Source: Gracilibacillus oryzae
GTDB taxonomy: Bacteria > Bacillota > Bacilli > Bacillales > Amphibacillaceae
Assembly (NCBI RefSeq): GCF_009498735.1
Contig: NZ_ML762433.1
Coordinates: 1 to 64,000 of the forward strand
Direction of reading: 5' to 3'
DNA length: 64,000 bases
Shown here: positions 36,037-44,882 of the stretch, one piece after another
Position numbering within the stretch: the first letter of the stretch is position 1
Layout: every line of letters begins with the position of its first letter
Position numbers and translations under genes: made by a program
Notes under the pieces: generated by a model
Seen by the model: the letters and a program-made list of their open reading frames with translations, nothing else
The model's database searches: none
Told to the model about the DNA's origin: nothing

Positions 36037-36065
36037 ATTATAAATCCTTCAATATAATTAGTCAA
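36037..36065 (-). promoter_or_regulatory. Sigma-A promoter of the xylB-scar/xynB operon
   Basis: Minus strand TTGACT (36060-36065), 17-bp spacer, TATAAT (36037-36042). Related to the promoter at 32388 in both core and flanks, so one is a duplicate of the other. Confidence 0.82.
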
Positions 36066-36083
36066 TATACTAGAATGGTAGTT
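36066..36083. promoter_or_regulatory. Conserved block B, copy 2, between divergent promoters
   Basis: TATACTAGAATGGTAGTT, identical to 32417-32434. Located between the -35 boxes of the leftward xynB promoter and the rightward yesL promoter, so one bound protein could control both. Confidence 0.6.
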
Positions 36084-36093
36084 ATTGAAATTC

Positions 36094-36122
36094 TTGTTAA
36101 AGCTGATTATGTATGCTATAAT
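36094..36122 (+). promoter_or_regulatory. Promoter of yesL copy 3
   Basis: TTGTTA (36094-36099), 17-bp spacer ending in TGC, then TATAAT (36117-36122): an extended -10 promoter. Confidence 0.7.
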
Positions 36123-36194
36123 TTATAAAAACTGTTTTACTTCACCTCTTTTATGAAAGCGTAAACATAATAATGATAAGGAGATCTAAACATT

Positions 36195-36821
36195 TTGATA
36201 AATTCAAAACTGTATACCACACTTGAGACCATTACAAATTTTATCTTATTGAACTTAATATGGCTGGTTGTCTCTATCCCTGTATTTACACTATTCCCTG
36301 CAACAGCTGCTATGTTTAGTGTTGTAAGAGACTGGACCTTAAAAAAAGAAATCAATTTATTGAAGCACTTCTTTCAATATTTCAGATTACACTTTACAAA
36401 AAGTTTTATCTTAGGAATAGGCTTCATCATTTTTGTTATTATTTTCTTTATAGATTTAAGTATCTTGGGAGAACTTGATCATTCTATGAGTATACTCGTT
36501 TTGTCTCTTTTATTTTTAGTTGGGATATCCGTAAGTTTTATGGGTATATTCTTATTCCCCTTAATGATTCGCTATGAGTTAACATTAAGAGACTTAATAA
36601 AAAACTCCTTCATGTTTTCCATCATGTATTATCCTTCGACATTGTTGTCCATTATTCTTCTCGTTACCGTTAGTCTAATTGTTGCGGTCGTACCAATTAT
36701 GGCATGTATGGTATTTGCTCCCACAGCCTATATAATACACAAAATATGCAATCGAACTTTTATAAAAGTATCAAGTGTTATTAATGAGAAAAAGGATGAT
36801 TCAACTATTGCTTCAAGTTGA
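36195..36821 (+). CDS. yesL: YesL-family (DUF624) membrane protein, copy 3
   Basis: A 208-aa membrane protein with about five to six hydrophobic segments; FPATAAMFSVVRDWTLKKEINLLKHF is the family's conserved cytoplasmic loop in a degenerate form. Translation starts at TTG (36195) after AAGGAGAT. It converges on the second two-component pair and is expressed from its own promoter opposite the xynB promoter. Its role is unknown; the repeated coupling with YesMN genes is the only hint. Confidence 0.87.
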   Translation: MINSKLYTTLETITNFILLNLIWLVVSIPVFTLFPATAAMFSVVRDWTLKKEINLLKHFFQYFRLHFTKSFILGIGFIIFVIIFFIDLSILGELDHSMSILVLSLLFLVGISVSFMGIFLFPLMIRYELTLRDLIKNSFMFSIMYYPSTLLSIILLVTVSLIVAVVPIMACMVFAPTAYIIHKICNRTFIKVSSVINEKKDDSTIASS

Positions 36822-36830
36822 ATCATCCTT
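36792..36830. terminator. Bidirectional terminator of yesL copy 3 and the second regulator gene
   Basis: Perfect 15-bp stem AAGGATGATTCAACT (36792-36806) / AGTTGAATCATCCTT (36816-36830), overlapping the last codons of yesL. T-rich stretches follow on both strands. Confidence 0.85.
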
Positions 36831-36840
36831 TAGGTTTAAT

Positions 36841-38463
36841 TTAAAAAATTGTCTCCCGGTATTCTTTAGGAGTAAGCCCACTGACTTTTTTAAAGAATCG
36901 GGTGAATGAATGTGCAGAGGTATAACCAACTGAATTACCCACTTCTCTTATTTTCAAATCTCTTCTTCTGAGTAATTCTTTAGCTTTCCTTATTCGGCAT
37001 TTCTCTATATATTCAGATAAGTTAATACCTTTTTCTTGTTTAAAGAAGTATGAAAGGTATGAAGGATTAAAGTAATGAACCTCTGCAAGACGGACCAAAG
37101 ATAGATCCTCACCAAGGTTTTTTTCAATGTAATTGCATATGCATTCAATTATTTGAGAGGCTCTATCTCTTTCATCTTCCCGGATAATCATGACAATTTC
37201 TTCAGCTGTTTGCCTTAAATATTGAAATGCGTCATGTATGGAAGAATGATCGTCAAGTCGCAACAGCAATTCAGAGTTTTTTATCCTGTCATACCAGCCT
37301 AGTCGGTTAATGTGTGAGTATATTACTAGAGCTACAGAGTAATACGTTTCCATCATTCCATGGGCACTCCCATTAAACAACTCTAAATTAACCAATTCGT
37401 CTAAGTCATTCAAGAATTCTTTACCGCGATTAGCTTCAAGGTGGGTACTCATTGTTTCCATTTTATAACTTGGAATGAGCTGATCCAGCTTAGGATCTTC
37501 TTCTCTTAAGTCTTGATTAACCCACAAAATAGCTGGAACACTTTGACTTCCTTTTAAATGTTGGGTTCGACGTAATCGCTCATAATTCTCTGCTATCTTA
37601 TCCCATTTACAAAATTCTCCACTTAATGTGAAAGTAATCGATAAATTGAGGGAGCTCAAACATTCTTTTTGTATAAGTTCAAGTGTACCCTCTAAATATT
37701 TCGGAAAATGTTGATCTAATTTATCATCAGAATTCTTAAAAGGTTGGATAAACCAGAGGATATCACCATATCTATCAACAATCTCAATACTATTTAGCTT
37801 TTCATGTGTGTAATAATTCCATTTAGTTCTAAGGGAAGAAAGAATCTCACTTTTTTCAGTATATGTTTTCTCACTGGGATAATTTAAACATCCAAGTACC
37901 ATAAGGACACCTCTTGCGGGATCTAAATTAATATTAAATTTCTTGAATTCATTTACAATAAGAACTCTTTCTACACTGACATCTTGCTTCTTTTGTAATA
38001 AATGTCTAAAGTATTCACCCTGTGCAAGAAATTGATAAACATATATTTGCTCACGTGATTGCTCTAATAACAAATTATCCATATTAGTTTGCTGAATTTC
38101 ATGTACCACATCGTTAACCGTATCCATTACCTTATCGTAGCCCTCTGTTTTCAACAAATACCTGACATTTTGCATTTGGATTGCCTGGTAAGTATACTCA
38201 AACTTACTATGACCGGTTAGAAAGATCACTTTACATCTTGGCCAATAAGACTGGACTTGTTCAATTAACTCCAGCCCATTCATTCCTGGCATAGCGATAT
38301 CAGTAAGCACTATATCTATTCTCGTTCGCTTCATCCAAGCTAACGCCTCTAGTGCGGAATATGCTTTACATACATCTAACTGTTCCGGTATGTAATTATG
38401 AAATACTTCATATAATCCGTCTGTTATAATTTCTTCATCATCTACTATTAAAAGTCTATACAT
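36841..38463 (-). CDS. YesN-type response regulator with AraC domain
   Basis: Response regulator of 540 aa. The receiver (1-120) has Asp8-Asp9 and phosphoacceptor Asp55 in LTDIAMPG. The conserved Lys position reads YLLKTEG, with the usual proline lost. A long middle region precedes an AraC/XylS DNA-binding domain (about 435-540, ending SGLTPKEYRETIF). It overlaps the kinase gene by 8 bp, so the two are translationally coupled. It probably controls xylan-related promoters nearby. Confidence 0.92.
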   Translation of the reverse strand: MYRLLIVDDEEIITDGLYEVFHNYIPEQLDVCKAYSALEALAWMKRTRIDIVLTDIAMPGMNGLELIEQVQSYWPRCKVIFLTGHSKFEYTYQAIQMQNVRYLLKTEGYDKVMDTVNDVVHEIQQTNMDNLLLEQSREQIYVYQFLAQGEYFRHLLQKKQDVSVERVLIVNEFKKFNINLDPARGVLMVLGCLNYPSEKTYTEKSEILSSLRTKWNYYTHEKLNSIEIVDRYGDILWFIQPFKNSDDKLDQHFPKYLEGTLELIQKECLSSLNLSITFTLSGEFCKWDKIAENYERLRRTQHLKGSQSVPAILWVNQDLREEDPKLDQLIPSYKMETMSTHLEANRGKEFLNDLDELVNLELFNGSAHGMMETYYSVALVIYSHINRLGWYDRIKNSELLLRLDDHSSIHDAFQYLRQTAEEIVMIIREDERDRASQIIECICNYIEKNLGEDLSLVRLAEVHYFNPSYLSYFFKQEKGINLSEYIEKCRIRKAKELLRRRDLKIREVGNSVGYTSAHSFTRFFKKVSGLTPKEYRETIF

Positions 38464-40204
38464 CCGAATCGGCTCCCTTTAACTTCATCCGAATTATGAC
38501 CTTAAGGCCCTGCAAATCACTTCTTGAGAAAATCAACCCGCTACCTTCTCCGTACGTTAGAACAATTCGTTTATGTATATTCATAATTCCGGTCAGCTCC
38601 TGATGTTCATCTTTATTTTCAACACGATGACCTAATTCATTAATCTCTTCATCACTAATCCTGTTTCCGTTATCCTCAATTATTATATAAATATCGTCAT
38701 TATCCCTTTCAAAAGTTATACGAAGCAAGCCTTCCTCCGCTTTTTTTTCAAGACTATGTTCGTAAGCGTTCTCAATAATTGGTTGTAAAATTAATTTTGG
38801 TACTTTAATCTCTTCCATTTCTATCGGTAAATCATTGAATTCCACAAGAATTCTCCTGGAAAATCTGAGACTTTGAATTTCAGAGTACATTCTTGCGTGT
38901 TTTATTTCCTCTTTTAATGTTACTTTATTTTCTCCATTACGTGTTATAAACCTAAAATATTCCCCAAGCATTTTCGTAAACAATTCCATTCGATCAATAT
39001 CTTCGGTTTTAGCTAATGAATTTAATATAAAAAAACTATTATATAAAAAGTGTGGATTGATTTGAGACTGTAATTGTTTTAACTCGGCTTTTTGCATCAT
39101 TAATTTTTGCTTGTAATCCTGATCAATCAGTTTTTTCAATTTAAACAACATTTCATTATAGCGTTCATATAGAAAACCAAATTCATCTTCTTTATTATGC
39201 ATAATTGGGTTATCCAAATTACCTTCTTCCATTCTTTTGAACCCTTTGACGAGGAGCAGTAATGGGCCATGTACGAGTTTAAATGTAGCATAAGAATAGA
39301 TAAAAACTGCAATGATGGAAGTAAGTGCGAACATCCAAGCCCATTTACTAAATTTCGTTAATGGCTTTCGAACTGTTTCTTTTGGAATATAGGACACAAC
39401 ATAGAGGCCTAACTCATCTGAAAAGACTTGATTAATCTGATATTGGGAGTCATCAGTTTGCGCTAAATTTATCCTATCGATCAGTTCACTTTTTCCATTG
39501 AAATATTTCTGCTCGATAGATTTAATTTCATCACCACTAGCTAACAATAAGTCTAACTTATCAGATATTAGAAAAGTTGCACTATCAGGATATAAGTTCA
39601 TTGATTCTAACGCATTGTTCATCTTTTGCTTATCTAATTCAATTTGTACAACTAAATCGTGCACACCATTAATATCATTACTAATAGCAGAAGCTCTGAC
39701 TGATAATGTATCCTCATGCAACATTATTCTTCTTCTGTTAGATTGCATTGAGTTTAGTAATTCAACATAATGAGAGTATTTAAATTCTTGTACAGCATTA
39801 ACTGCTGAGATTGTTTTATCTATCGAAGGAATATGAATAAAAATATCTTTTATGTAGGTGTTTGTATTTTTAATTGAGGTCAGCCTGTGCAATATATCAT
39901 GTACACTTGACTTTCTTTCAATATTATCCATTGTATCCCATGTGAACGCTATTTCCTTTAATTTACTTTCCTGTAAGATATCATATTGCTGAATTTCCAA
40001 CCATTCAATTTCACGATTTAAATCCTCTAAATATGTAGTTAATTGATTGATTGAATTTCTTGCAATCTCATGACTTGCATTGTTATAACTCCAATTATAT
40101 AAATAGATACCTAGTATAATAATTGGAAGGATTAAAATGAAAAACATACCAAGAAGCCTTACAAAAATAGTTTTTCGCAATGAATTAACTGGAATGTTAT
40201 ACAT
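38456..40204 (-). CDS. YesM-type sensor histidine kinase
   Basis: Membrane kinase of 582 aa with membrane segments near residues 13-33 and 285-307 flanking an extracellular sensor domain. HAMP follows, then the phospho-His385 segment QINPHFLYNS and ATPase motifs ENAYEHS and EDNGNRI. The DNG box reads DNGNRI rather than DNGxGI, a mild deviation in the ATP lid. It lies 46 bp downstream of a sugar-binding lipoprotein gene, suggesting that the lipoprotein presents ligand to this kinase. Confidence 0.91.
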   Translation of the reverse strand: MYNIPVNSLRKTIFVRLLGMFFILILPIIILGIYLYNWSYNNASHEIARNSINQLTTYLEDLNREIEWLEIQQYDILQESKLKEIAFTWDTMDNIERKSSVHDILHRLTSIKNTNTYIKDIFIHIPSIDKTISAVNAVQEFKYSHYVELLNSMQSNRRRIMLHEDTLSVRASAISNDINGVHDLVVQIELDKQKMNNALESMNLYPDSATFLISDKLDLLLASGDEIKSIEQKYFNGKSELIDRINLAQTDDSQYQINQVFSDELGLYVVSYIPKETVRKPLTKFSKWAWMFALTSIIAVFIYSYATFKLVHGPLLLLVKGFKRMEEGNLDNPIMHNKEDEFGFLYERYNEMLFKLKKLIDQDYKQKLMMQKAELKQLQSQINPHFLYNSFFILNSLAKTEDIDRMELFTKMLGEYFRFITRNGENKVTLKEEIKHARMYSEIQSLRFSRRILVEFNDLPIEMEEIKVPKLILQPIIENAYEHSLEKKAEEGLLRITFERDNDDIYIIIEDNGNRISDEEINELGHRVENKDEHQELTGIMNIHKRIVLTYGEGSGLIFSRSDLQGLKVIIRMKLKGADSDV

Positions 40205-40250
40205 TTAATCGTCTCCCCATTATGCTTCAATCCCAAGAGTTTTGGCTAAT

Positions 40251-41927
40251 CTAGTTATTTTCCGTATACCACTGGTTTACTTCTTCCGTTAATTTTGCAC
40301 CACCCATGTTGTACCACTTATTTACAAAATCATCAAAATCATCGATAGGATTTCCTAGAATGATATTCACAAAAGTATCATGCATATAATTATCAAGAAT
40401 AGTCTTCTTTTCTATCATAGTGGTTGTTGGCGGTCCGATAAAACTATCACGTAAGAGCTGGTTGTTTTCTACATAACTATCTAATATAGCAAATGCTCCA
40501 TCTGGTCCATAACTACGTTCCCAGCCCCAACCAGAATCATCCCCCTGCGTTAAGTAACTGGTAATATAATTATGGATGGAATTTGCTTCAGCCTCTAATC
40601 TCGAATAATCTCCAGATAACCTTGCTCTTTCGAGTTGACGATATGCCTCCAGATTTTTTAAGGCAGGGTAAGGAGTTATTGGTGAGAGCTGCCATACGGG
40701 AAATGGATTACTGTAATATTTATTGTATTCAGCCGTCTTACCCCAATTTTTTTCTAAATGTAAATTAATCATTTTAATGACTGCTTCTGGGTGTTCAAAA
40801 CCTTCTCTCACCACAAAAAATTGATTCATATCAACTTTTAAAGGAACTTTTGCTAATTCTCCTCCATTAGAAACAATCGGAAATGCTTGCCATTGTACAG
40901 TTGGATCACCATTTCGACTTGATCCAATTACAAATGAACTCCATTGTTCTCCGTATAGCATCCCTATCTTTCCATCAGCAATTAGTTCCTTAACCCTATC
41001 ACCATCTTTTAGATAGAATTCACTATCCAACTGACCTTCTCGATACATTTCCTGGAGTACTTCCAATGCATCCTTAACATCCGGCTGGATACCGCCATAG
41101 ACAAGTTGGCCATCGTTATTCTCTATCCAAATCTTTGGATAAGCTTCAAACCCGGCCATAAACCCAGTTAAACCCATAACTGGATCCCATAAATGTTGGG
41201 TTATCGAAAGTCCTAGTGTATCATGTTGGCCATTTTGGTCCGGATCCTCTGCTGTAAACGCTTTCGAAATTGTTAGTACGTCTTCTATATTTTGCGGTTT
41301 TCCGAGATCTAGGTTATCCAGCCAATCCATACGGATCCATAAAAACTCTACACTATCAAGAGAGGATTGAATATTAGGGATACCCATTAACTTTTCGTCA
41401 ATTGTCGCACTTTCCAGTGGCGCTGGGCCTTCCTGATTAATAATCTCTTTAGAAAATGGTGTAGCGTACTTGTCATAAACTTCAGATAAATCTTGAATTA
41501 ATCCAGCATTATTCAGTTGTCTTAATTGCTGGGCATTTACTTTTACTACATCTGGCAGGTTTCCTGACGCTAATACACTTCCCAATTTTCTGTAATAAAT
41601 ATCTCCTTCGGCTTTCCAATCATATATAATTTCTATCCCCAGGTCTTGCTTGTAGAGCTTGCTCCAACGGTTATCTTCTAACGTTTCCCCAGGAAGATTG
41701 TCGATGAGATCCCGTAATCCCTGTCCTGTTTCTTTAACCAAATGAAGTTCTATTGGTGGATTGTATTTTGTTAGTCCTTCGTGCTGATAAACTGCTTTCT
41801 CTAATTTATCAGGTGTTTGGGAATCATTCGTACCTGTATCCTTTTGATCTTCACATCCTGTTAACAGCTGAGAACTTACTATGAAGAGAAGCAAAAAACT
41901 CACTTTATTCCATTCGTACTTCCACAA
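40251..41927 (-). CDS. Sugar-binding lipoprotein co-transcribed with sensor kinase
   Basis: A 558-aa extracellular binding protein with lipobox LLTGC (Cys25), of the LipO/YtcQ class. It begins with TTG at 41927; GGGG precedes it. No permease gene follows: the next genes are the kinase and its response regulator. This arrangement resembles systems in which a binding protein works as sensor co-receptor rather than in transport, though it could also feed one of the permease pairs in the window. A promoter lies at 41970-41998. Confidence 0.85.
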   Translation of the reverse strand: MWKYEWNKVSFLLLFIVSSQLLTGCEDQKDTGTNDSQTPDKLEKAVYQHEGLTKYNPPIELHLVKETGQGLRDLIDNLPGETLEDNRWSKLYKQDLGIEIIYDWKAEGDIYYRKLGSVLASGNLPDVVKVNAQQLRQLNNAGLIQDLSEVYDKYATPFSKEIINQEGPAPLESATIDEKLMGIPNIQSSLDSVEFLWIRMDWLDNLDLGKPQNIEDVLTISKAFTAEDPDQNGQHDTLGLSITQHLWDPVMGLTGFMAGFEAYPKIWIENNDGQLVYGGIQPDVKDALEVLQEMYREGQLDSEFYLKDGDRVKELIADGKIGMLYGEQWSSFVIGSSRNGDPTVQWQAFPIVSNGGELAKVPLKVDMNQFFVVREGFEHPEAVIKMINLHLEKNWGKTAEYNKYYSNPFPVWQLSPITPYPALKNLEAYRQLERARLSGDYSRLEAEANSIHNYITSYLTQGDDSGWGWERSYGPDGAFAILDSYVENNQLLRDSFIGPPTTTMIEKKTILDNYMHDTFVNIILGNPIDDFDDFVNKWYNMGGAKLTEEVNQWYTENN

Positions 41928-41969
41928 ATGAATAACCCCATTTCATTTTAGTAAAAGTGATTATTCCTA

Positions 41970-41998
41970 ATTATCCTATTAGATTACATTTTTTTCAA
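41970..41998 (-). promoter_or_regulatory. Promoter of the binding protein-kinase-regulator operon
   Basis: Minus strand TTGAAA (41993-41998), 17-bp spacer, GATAAT (41970-41975). None of the three conserved operator types is near it, consistent with basal expression of a sensor module. Confidence 0.65.
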
Positions 41999-42154
41999 CT
42001 TATTTTTCACAGGCCAATTATTTAAAAGATTCCGAGATTTTGCTTATGATACTTATACTCATAATCTTTGCTATCTCTGCTTTCAAATATATCTTATATA
42101 ATCTGCGGTATACTGTAGCAACTAATAAAGATGTTGATCATTAATCGCATCATT

Positions 42155-43660
42155 TTACATATAGTGGAAATAATCAAAATCTGCAATACCGCCAATTTGT
42201 TTGGTTGCATAATTAAATAGGCCCATCCTGCAACCCATAAAATGATCCAATGTATAATATAATTTCACTTCCTGCCCAATCTGCATCCACTTTTCCCCGT
42301 CAGGAGAATAATAGAAATTAGCTGTGTCTTTACTATCCTCAAAATTAAAATCGATCTTCAAAAATATTTGATCGGCCATATAACGAAGAGATTCGATGAA
42401 ATTTTCTGTTCGGTCAGTATTATTAACACACATGGAGACGTAGTATTCACTATTATTCTGTACTTGGATACCAATCCAACCGTAGTGATATTGAAGTGCA
42501 ACCAGACCAGCCCGATCACCTGGCTTCATTCTCTTAAAATCCAACTTAGTTATTCCACTACATGACGGCCCCTCCGTCCGTTGTGTTAACGTATTTCGAG
42601 CATCAGCTACACTTGTGGTTAAATAGCCTGTCTTTAATCGTAAATAATTTGGACGATCAGTTAATGACCATAATGTATTATCTGGATTATGATTCCACTG
42701 CCAATTTAGTGCAAGTTTATTTTCTGAATTATTAAATTCATCACTTTTTACTAGAGAGTGACTCTCTGATTTCGGTAATTGTGCTTCAAACTCTTCCGGC
42801 ACAGCTCCATCCACACCAAAAACTGGCCAATGTTCTTTCCAGGTTACGGGTACAACAATGGGGATTCTTCCCACAGCGTCGTGATCTTGAAAAAGTATTG
42901 CAAACCATTCTCCTTGCTGTGAATCAACTATCCCACCTTGAGCAACTCCTTTATTGTGATAACCCACATCATCATCAAGAATTACTCGACGTTCATATGG
43001 ACCAAGAAGCTCTTTTGAACGATAGCAAAGCTGTCTTCTTCTTGCGCTACCCTTTGATGGCCACTCGATAAAAAATAAATAATAGTAACCGTTTAGCTTA
43101 TATGCATGACACCCTTCACACCTTAATCCTATCCCTTCATGCTCAGTCTCAAATAGTTTTTGATTAATCCCGTCTTGCTTTATGGTTTTGGCATCGTTTG
43201 TTAATTCTTTAATCCAAATCTCCCCATTACCATAAATAACGTAAACAGATTCGTTTTCAAACAATAAACTTGGATCATGAAGAAGACCTTTAATGACATA
43301 ACGCTCCCATTCCCCATTCTCCAAGTCTTTCGTCTGGTAAATGTAAGTCTGATTCATATCATTACTAGAAAAGCAAACATAAAACGTATCAATGTGAAAA
43401 CGTAAGCTAGCTGCCCATGAACCTTTTCCATAGATGTTTTCTCCATCAATTAAATTATGTGCGTCGTTATTCTCCAATGTATCAAACACATAGTTTACAA
43501 TTTCCCAATCCTTTAGGTTCTGCGATTTCATAATAGGACACCCTGGCATCGAGTGCATACTAGTACTCACCATGTAAAATGTTTCCTCATGTCTAATTAC
43601 ACTTGGGTCAGGAATATCCCCCCAAACAATTGGATTCTTGATCGTTATAGAGTTCATCAT
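42155..43660 (-). CDS. GH43 beta-xylosidase/alpha-L-arabinofuranosidase
   Basis: Cytoplasmic GH43 enzyme of 501 aa. Catalytic residues are base Asp18 (DIPDPS), pKa modulator Asp129 (LLHDPS) and acid Glu182 (RCEGCH). The C-terminal half (about 300-501) is a beta-sandwich domain like that of subfamily 12 enzymes (GLVALQYHYGWIGIQ). It should remove xylose or arabinose from arabinoxylo-oligosaccharides. It lies 27 bp downstream of the intracellular xylanase gene and shares its promoter at 44771. The exact sugar cannot be decided from sequence reading. Confidence 0.88.
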   Translation of the reverse strand: MMNSITIKNPIVWGDIPDPSVIRHEETFYMVSTSMHSMPGCPIMKSQNLKDWEIVNYVFDTLENNDAHNLIDGENIYGKGSWAASLRFHIDTFYVCFSSNDMNQTYIYQTKDLENGEWERYVIKGLLHDPSLLFENESVYVIYGNGEIWIKELTNDAKTIKQDGINQKLFETEHEGIGLRCEGCHAYKLNGYYYLFFIEWPSKGSARRRQLCYRSKELLGPYERRVILDDDVGYHNKGVAQGGIVDSQQGEWFAILFQDHDAVGRIPIVVPVTWKEHWPVFGVDGAVPEEFEAQLPKSESHSLVKSDEFNNSENKLALNWQWNHNPDNTLWSLTDRPNYLRLKTGYLTTSVADARNTLTQRTEGPSCSGITKLDFKRMKPGDRAGLVALQYHYGWIGIQVQNNSEYYVSMCVNNTDRTENFIESLRYMADQIFLKIDFNFEDSKDTANFYYSPDGEKWMQIGQEVKLYYTLDHFMGCRMGLFNYATKQIGGIADFDYFHYM

Positions 43661-43687
43661 TAATTATTCCTCCAATCTAACTGAAAT

Positions 43688-44704
43688 TTACGAGCGTGCG
43701 ATATCCAAAACTCTCCAGTATGATTGTTTCGGATTATGGTCTATATCAAATAAAAACGGCCAATTTTTTCTATTTCTAACAGGAAAGTTATCTAACCAAG
43801 TATAATCATCTGCTGCTCCCCAAAAGGTAACAGATGTAATGTATTCACTATAGTCCTTAAATAAATAAAAGATTTGTTCGTATCGTTCCGCTTGTCGAAT
43901 CATCATCTCTTCTGTTGGATATTTCAAATCAGTTCGTTTATCTTCATAATTGAAAACGGATACATCCAGTTCCGTAATATGTAACTGAACGTTAAGACTT
44001 GCATATCTCTCAATTGCTTTGCGAATATGGTCAAGAGATGGAGTCTCCAAATTCCAATGTGCCTGCAATCCAATTCCATGAATAGGAACATCTTTAGACT
44101 TTAGTGATTTAACTAACTTATATATTTTTTCCCGTTTTTCCGGAACAGATTCGTTATAATCATTATAGAACAACAAAGCCTCTGGATCTGCTTCATGCGC
44201 ATATAGGAATGCTTTTTCAATAAACTCCTCGCCAGCAATATCGAGCCATTTTGATGGTCGAAGAAACTCTCCAACTTTATCAGAAATAACCTCATTTACC
44301 ACATCCCAGGCATAAATATCTCCCTTATACCTAGTTATTATAGTATCAATGTGATCTTTCATTCTAGCTAAAAGTGTCTCGCGATCAACAAGGCTCCCAT
44401 CTTGACTATGAAACAACCATTCAGGTGTCTGATTGTGCCACACAAGTGTATGCCCTCTTACATTTAAACCGTTTTGTTTTGCAAATGAGATTAACTGATC
44501 CGCCTGGTCAAATGTGTATTGATTTTCTGATGGATGGAAGCTCAAAAATTTCATTTCATTTTCTGCTGTCACACTATTAAAATGGCGTGTGATTAACTCA
44601 TGTTGACTGATGATAGTCTTAGGATTTACCGCGGCACCAATTAAAAAGTGCTCCTTATAATCATGGTAAAGCTTTGGATAGTTGTTACTTTTCGTATTTT
44701 CCAT
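43688..44704 (-). CDS. Intracellular GH10 endo-1,4-beta-xylanase
   Basis: A 338-aa GH10 enzyme without signal peptide, as in the intracellular XynA2/IXT6 xylanases of Geobacillus, that cuts imported xylo-oligosaccharides. Acid/base Glu138 lies in DVVNEV and nucleophile Glu245 in HITELDVS; GHTLVWH is the conserved strand-3 segment. ATG at 44704 has AGGAGG nine bases before it; the ATG at 44713 lies too close. Followed by the GH43 gene. Confidence 0.94.
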   Translation of the reverse strand: MENTKSNNYPKLYHDYKEHFLIGAAVNPKTIISQHELITRHFNSVTAENEMKFLSFHPSENQYTFDQADQLISFAKQNGLNVRGHTLVWHNQTPEWLFHSQDGSLVDRETLLARMKDHIDTIITRYKGDIYAWDVVNEVISDKVGEFLRPSKWLDIAGEEFIEKAFLYAHEADPEALLFYNDYNESVPEKREKIYKLVKSLKSKDVPIHGIGLQAHWNLETPSLDHIRKAIERYASLNVQLHITELDVSVFNYEDKRTDLKYPTEEMMIRQAERYEQIFYLFKDYSEYITSVTFWGAADDYTWLDNFPVRNRKNWPFLFDIDHNPKQSYWRVLDIARS

Positions 44705-44770
44705 TGGAAGCATTCCTCCTATATAATTATTTTCTATTGAATTAATTTTATTTGATATAAAGTTAGAGTG

Positions 44771-44805
44771 AGTTTAGCACAATCTTATACTGACAACAAC
44801 CTGTT
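44771..44805 (-). promoter_or_regulatory. Promoter of xylanase-GH43 operon with ACAGGTTGTTG box
   Basis: Minus strand AACAGGTTGTTG (44794-44805) whose TTGTTG is the -35, a 17-bp spacer, and extended -10 TGCTAAACT (-10 hexamer 44771-44776). The same layout recurs at 59165 and 62397. Confidence 0.75.
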
Positions 44806-44816
44806 AATCACTTGGT

Positions 44817-44842
44817 ATTCACCTAGTAAATAATAGGTGAAT
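44817..44842 (-). terminator. Weak terminator after the lipid-anchored xylanase gene
   Basis: ATTCACCT (44817-44824) pairs with AGGTGAAT (44835-44842), 41 bp downstream of the stop at 44883. The stem is short and the T-tract poor. Confidence 0.5.
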
Positions 44843-44882
44843 TTATTTTCGAAAAACTTATGATAGCATTGACGTAGCCAGA

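Larger units (their letters stand above)
35872..36194. other. Divergent regulatory region between deletion scar and yesL copy 3
   Basis: Contains the leader of the lost permease gene, a cre-like site (35940-35953), block A (36015-36035), a minus-strand promoter (36037-36065), block B (36066-36083) and a plus-strand promoter (36094-36122). Block B lies between the two divergent -35 boxes. Confidence 0.75.
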
